From assembly GCA_011799875.1 (NCBI GenBank), contig CM022302.1:53302456-53366455 (forward strand): DNA of 64,000 nt, given 5' to 3'. Positions 59,973-64,000 of the stretch are shown here, piece after piece. How positions within the stretch are numbered: position 1 is the first letter of the stretch; each line of letters starts with the position of its first letter. The stretch comes from Thinopyrum elongatum. Taxonomy: Eukaryota > Streptophyta > Magnoliopsida > Poales > Poaceae. Made by a program: the position numbers and the translations under genes. The notes below the pieces were generated by a model that was not told the origin of the DNA, searched no databases, and worked only from the letters and a program-made list of their open reading frames with translations.

Positions 59973-60784
59973 TGTTAGATACTGCTATGTCTGGGGAACT
60001 GTAAGGAATAATTTCAAATCATCATCACTCTTTATTATTCACTTATTAGAACTCGCGGTTTTCTTTCATCTGACTTATAAGACCTGCCCTCTTTGTCTTC
60101 AAGTTCAGCTGCTTCAGAGACACGAGCAGTTGATTCAGTTCAGGCTTGAAGAAAAAAAAAAGGTGTTTGGTTTTGCAAGCCTCAGTTCAGGGTGTGTGCT
60201 AACTACAATGTTTTTATGCTTAGAGATACCAACAACTATTGGTTTGAGGTGACGGCTAAACAAGCCAGTTAAATCTAATTGCCTAACAGAAAAAGGCAAA
60301 GAATAACGTTACAGGGGCGGGGCCACGCACCAACGTACGTGCACATCTATCCTAATTGATGCGCCCTGATCGGGGGCACCCAAACCAACTAATGGTTTAG
60401 GTCCCCTGTCGCCAGCGCCATATAAAATGGATACGGGAGAGAGATGGCTGACCTACGCGATCACAATTCTTGTATCGTTTTACTCTCCTCCCGATATTCT
60501 CTCACCCCATCCGATCAGGGGGAGCGCTGCAGCGACGGGTAGACCTAACCCAGCCGCCGCAGCCATCTCTGGACAGTGCCGATGGCGCCCTGAAGGAATC
60601 AGGACGTCGAGGAGATCGTCTACTTCGACTACATCATCCCTCCATCTCGCCTGCACCGAGCAGGTGATCATGTCAACTTCTATGACAAGTAAAGGATCCC
60701 TAAACCTTCTCTGTTTTTGTTTTAGGTGTTCTATATGCAATCAGATCATGTTAATGGCATCCTAGTGATGCAAATAGTCTAACA
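59973..60784 (+). mobile_element. Probable 5' LTR of a second copia element
   Basis: The right end is firm: taaca followed by the primer site TGGTATCAG. A TATA box (TATAAAAT) lies at 60421 and a GC-rich transcribed region follows. The left end at 59973 is chosen because TGTTA there mirrors TAACA at the end. A repeat pair straddling this point makes the left boundary uncertain. Confidence 0.5.
60421..60428 (+). promoter_or_regulatory. TATA box of second copia LTR
   Basis: TATAAAAT about 360 bp before the LTR end, in a GC-mixed context suited to a core promoter. Confidence 0.5.
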
Positions 60785-60785
60785 A

Positions 60786-60794
60786 TGGTATCAG
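60786..60794 (+). other. Primer-binding site TGGTATCAG
   Basis: This is the classic copia match to the 3' end of initiator-Met tRNA, one base after the LTR end. It fixes the LTR/internal border. Confidence 0.75.
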
Positions 60795-62334
60795 TCGCCT
60801 ACCTGATTGTACTAGAACCCTAATTTGACCAGTAGATCAAATTGCATGATTAGGGATTCATGTTTTCAGATTGGATCTAAGCCTCTGGTTAGCCCTATAT
60901 GCATGTTACTATTTGACGTTCATCTTAGTTTCCCTCTGTTAATCATCATGCACTATTCTAATTGCTCCAAATTAGGTACTGTTAATTATGTGAATCAATT
61001 TTAATTAGTCTAAGTTAAGAATCTTTGCTCACAATTATGTTCTGGTTAATTTTAATTGATTCATCACACTGTTGCTAGCAATTAGGAGAAAGGGGCATCT
61101 GTAGAACATGTTTTCCGAAACCCTAGATTTTTTCCCCAATTCAGATGAACCCTAATTTTCAAATTAGGAATTTTGCTCAACACGAACACGAATTGGAGAA
61201 GAATAAGATAGAAGCTCATCTAATGCGCCGCGTAGCCGCCTTTTCACATTCGGTGCCCGCACTGCGTCCACCACGGTGCGAGGGCGGAGACGCCGCGACG
61301 CCGCCGCCTCCCACCGGAGCGACGCGTGAAACGCCGTTGCCGTGCTCATGGATGAACACCCGCTCGACCTGTTGGTCGCGCTCGCCGCCGTCACCACGTA
61401 ATGAAACCACACGGCGGGGATCTCCCGTCCTCGCCGTCCCAAACGAACGCCGCGCCGGCAGCCATGCTCGACGGAGGAGCGCGCCAGACTCAGTCCATGG
61501 CACGCTACTCCAGCGAGCAAAGCCACCGCGCTACCGTGGTAGAAGGGGAGCGGCGCGCCGCCGCCGGTGTCGCCCCTCAGCTCGGGACCGTGAAAATCGA
61601 GGGAGAAAGGGGGAAATGAGCTAGGGTTCTGGCTTGGACAGCGTTTTTGTTCCAACATCAACGCGGACCATCTGATTCCATTGGACTGCTGGCTGCGACG
61701 CTCGGCTCCGCGCGGGCCTGGGGGCGCTTTTGGGCCGTTTTCTCTGCCGGGCTTCGGCCCAGGTTGTCTTAGCCCAGCGATTTTTTTCTTTTTACGTTTT
61801 TAGCTACTGTGCTGGGCCTTTTTAGGGGTTGTCATCGGTATTTCGGGCCTAAATAAATTTTGGCCACTTTCTGTCTTTTCCAGTGCATTTTAAGTTAATA
61901 TATATTACGTTTTTGCATTGTTTTAGCCAGAAATTTTGCCTGCAATAATGATAGATTAAAACATGCTATTATTCTGAGTAATTTTGAACCAATGAGATTG
62001 TTTATTCAGAATTTATGATTCACGGCAAATTAATTCAGACCAACGTGTTTATTTGCCAATATTGATGGGTTTTTGCATGTTGAATATTTTTTAGACATAA
62101 AAAATTTATGATTCATATTTTTAATGTTGATGTTTAAATTGAGAATGAAATGACTCTAATTTTAATTCAGACCAACGTTGTTTTATTATTATGAGTCATC
62201 CCTTATGATATTTTAATTCAATGTCTTTTTCTGCCCAACGGTGATTTGACATGGAGTTGAAATTAAATCCTTGGCATGTTTCGTTTATTTGCCAACGTAA
62301 ATTTATAATCATGCAAGTATATTTATGAATTTTT
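60795..62334 (+). other. Leader of second copia with GC-rich block
   Basis: 1.5 kb between PBS and gag, mostly AT-rich, but 61210-61760 is markedly GC-rich. A 165-codon open frame on the minus strand (61164-61661) and a 159-codon frame on the plus strand (61145-61624) lie in that block without recognisable domains. It may be a captured host fragment or simply the leader of this family. Confidence 0.4.
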
Positions 62335-63449
62335 ATGATACTTTCAGCTTCCGCACCATTTCGATATGACACGATCGAACCACTTATGGGGATTAACTTC
62401 CCACGTTGGAAGTCCCAAGTTCTCTTATGTTTGGGCTGTAATGAGTTTGATTTCGCCTTGAGGGAAGAAAAAACTGAAGCACCTGCCGCTGGTGCTACAG
62501 GGTATGCAGAACTCAAAAAGGCATATGATGTTAAGTTGGAAAAATGGGACAAGTCCAACCATATTGCGCTTCTTATCATGAATGCGACAATATCACCGGA
62601 CATTGCTGAGGCACTCCCCTAAGAAAGACACTGCTAAAGCATTCCTTGCTGAAATGAAGGAGCAATTCAAAGGCTCCGACAAAGTGTACGCTCATTAGCT
62701 TTTTACTAAGCTCCTTCAGAAGTGCACTGTTGACGGGACTGTTAGGCAGCACATACTGAAGCTGGTGAACGCTTTCACCAAACTTAAAGCTTTGGAATGC
62801 TCTTTAAGTGAAAACCTTCTTGTAATAACGATTCTTGAGTCCCTTCCAAATGATTTTTAACAATTCAAGATCAACTATAACTCTCTAAAGGAAAAATGGA
62901 CACTCGCTGAGATGACCGCAAGGATTGTTCAGGAGGAAGAGAGGATCATGAGGCAGAAAGACCATGTTTTTCATGTTGGCTCTAACAAGAGAAAGCATGA
63001 GGGGCAAGGTTTTCCTAAGCCTCAGAAAAAGCAATTTAAGAAAGAAGCCCCAAAGCTGCCATTCAAGGGTAAAGGAGCCGGCAGTTCTTCTTCTCCTCCT
63101 AGCAGGTGAACTGCTAAAGATAATGCGTGTCACTTCTGCAAAAAGGAGGGACACTACCAAAGTGAATGCCCAGGCTTTCTGAAATGGATGAACATAAAAG
63201 GTACTGATGAAAAAACTTTTGTTAAAGAATCTCTTTATGTTGATTTTTCTAAGCAGAGGTTCGATATGATCCAAACTATAAGAGGAGGAACAAGAAAGCT
63301 TAAGGTAGCAAGCGGAGTTGACGCCGATGTTGAAGCTATGGGATCTCTCACGTTGGAGCTACACACTGGCCACATATTTCGATTGAATAATGTTATTTAC
63401 GTACCTACCTTAAGTAGGAATTTGATTTCAGTTTCTTGTTTAGACGATG
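62335..63449 (+). pseudogene. Copia gag and start of protease region, broken
   Basis: Codes for a copia Gag: FRYDTIEPLMGINFPRWKSQ and EKWDKSNHIALLIMNATISP in the first frame (to 62620), then after one frameshift [35 protein letters not shown], and a zinc knuckle CHFCKKEGHYQSEC (63128-63169). It reaches GSLTLELHTGHIFRLNNVIY and LSRNLISVSCLDD. Stops at 62696, 62858 and 63107 break it. The protease active-site segment (D-S/T-G) expected between YVDFS and IRGGTR is missing. The sequence differs clearly from the BARE-like Gag, so this is another copia lineage. It is cut at 63450. Confidence 0.82.
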
Positions 63450-64000
63450 TGTGACACCCCGAGTTTTGGCCGTTTCTTTTTCTTTTGGATTTCTTCGAAT
63501 TTTATTTGGATTTTCCTTTTCGGTGGCTCTGTGGTCTTGAAACCTGGGAAGATCTTCGCCCCTGCCACTTCCAAGTGGCTTGTAATTCTCAAATCTATCC
63601 CTAGACCATGTCATTTCCATCTTAACCCAACCCCAATTTTTATTTCTTGGGAATATTCCTTATTATATTAATGGAATAACCCTGTTTGCTCCAGGTTGTG
63701 AAGCAACCTATATTTCTGTCTTTCCTAAAATTCCCACAAAATTATCATAAATTCTTTGGATCATATCTTCCTCAAATATGTCAAAATCCATCCTTGCCTA
63801 GTGCAAAAATAATTCAGGAATATTCATTTCCTATTCTGTCTAGTATGGCAATTTATGAAGGAAGTGCTACTTATATTTTCTTGATTGCTATCAAACTTTC
63901 TTAGCACTCTTTCATATCCAAATAATTTCCACATGCCAAAATTCAGCTTCATTTGCCTAGTAAATCTTTCTCAGCAAATTTCCAAAGTTTCTGTCCAGAG
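63450..64000 (+). mobile_element. Start of another LTR element inserted in the copia
   Basis: Copia similarity stops after CLDD and TGTGACACCCCGAG begins, a start seen in grass gypsy LTRs. The five bases before it (cgatg, 63445-63449) would be the target duplication. The remaining 550 bp run off the window without coding features, consistent with U3 of an LTR. Confidence 0.5.

Noticed and set aside
61164..61661. 165-codon minus-strand frame
   Set aside because: The GC-rich block gives long frames on both strands and no domain or gene structure is recognisable; kept only as a compositional observation.

Overview
The window looks like intergenic DNA from a large-genome grass, most likely a Triticeae species (wheat, Aegilops, barley or a relative). 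The reasons are a complete copia element with BARE/WIS/Angela-type LTR ends, CACTA subterminal repeats of the type common in these grasses, and a nearly complete absence of intact host genes. All family assignments come from motifs and from comparing parts of the window with each other; no database search was run.

Layout. Bases 1-39108 are a nested stack built mainly from one copia family whose LTRs begin TGTAGGAGATATGCCC and end CCTACA. Element A supplies only its 3' end (1-2589). A gypsy LTR remnant follows (2590-3691). Element B starts at 3737 and is split into five pieces. Into it inserted element C (6899-18604, target-site duplication GGATA), element F (20570-30723, duplication CTGAT) and a minus-strand Ty3/gypsy element of Tat/Grande type (31770-38310). 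Element C itself holds a reverse-oriented solo LTR (9888-12033). B ends abruptly at about 39108 without its 3' LTR and abuts a decayed CACTA transposon (to 45637) carrying a broken transposase-associated gene with a Ulp1-like protease end.

Bases 46263-55743 hold a broken F-box/leucine-rich-repeat-like host gene fragment. It is cut by a complete BARE/Angela-like element (46830-55589) flanked by perfect GTACG duplications. The element's gag-pol frame is continuous apart from four in-frame stop codons. Bases 55744-59972 contain purine-rich sequence, a second CACTA-like terminus, and two AT-rich repeat-filled elements with weak terminal inverted repeats, one of which includes a tRNA-like segment. 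From about 59973 a different copia element begins (probable LTR, primer-binding site TGGTATCAG, a long leader with a GC-rich block, a broken gag). It is interrupted at 63450 by what looks like the LTR of yet another element running off the window.

No gene here appears functional as written. The most interesting items are: (i) inside the Tat-type gypsy element and antisense to its pol, a separate promoter-plus-ORF unit encoding an AT-hook-like and B3-like DNA-binding protein, now decayed; (ii) a copia family whose copies share the same decayed internal region yet keep intact LTR ends, primer site, polypurine tract and target duplications, as expected if it moved using another element's proteins; (iii) a very similar LTR pair (element F) carrying a sharply localised divergent patch just downstream of the TATA box.
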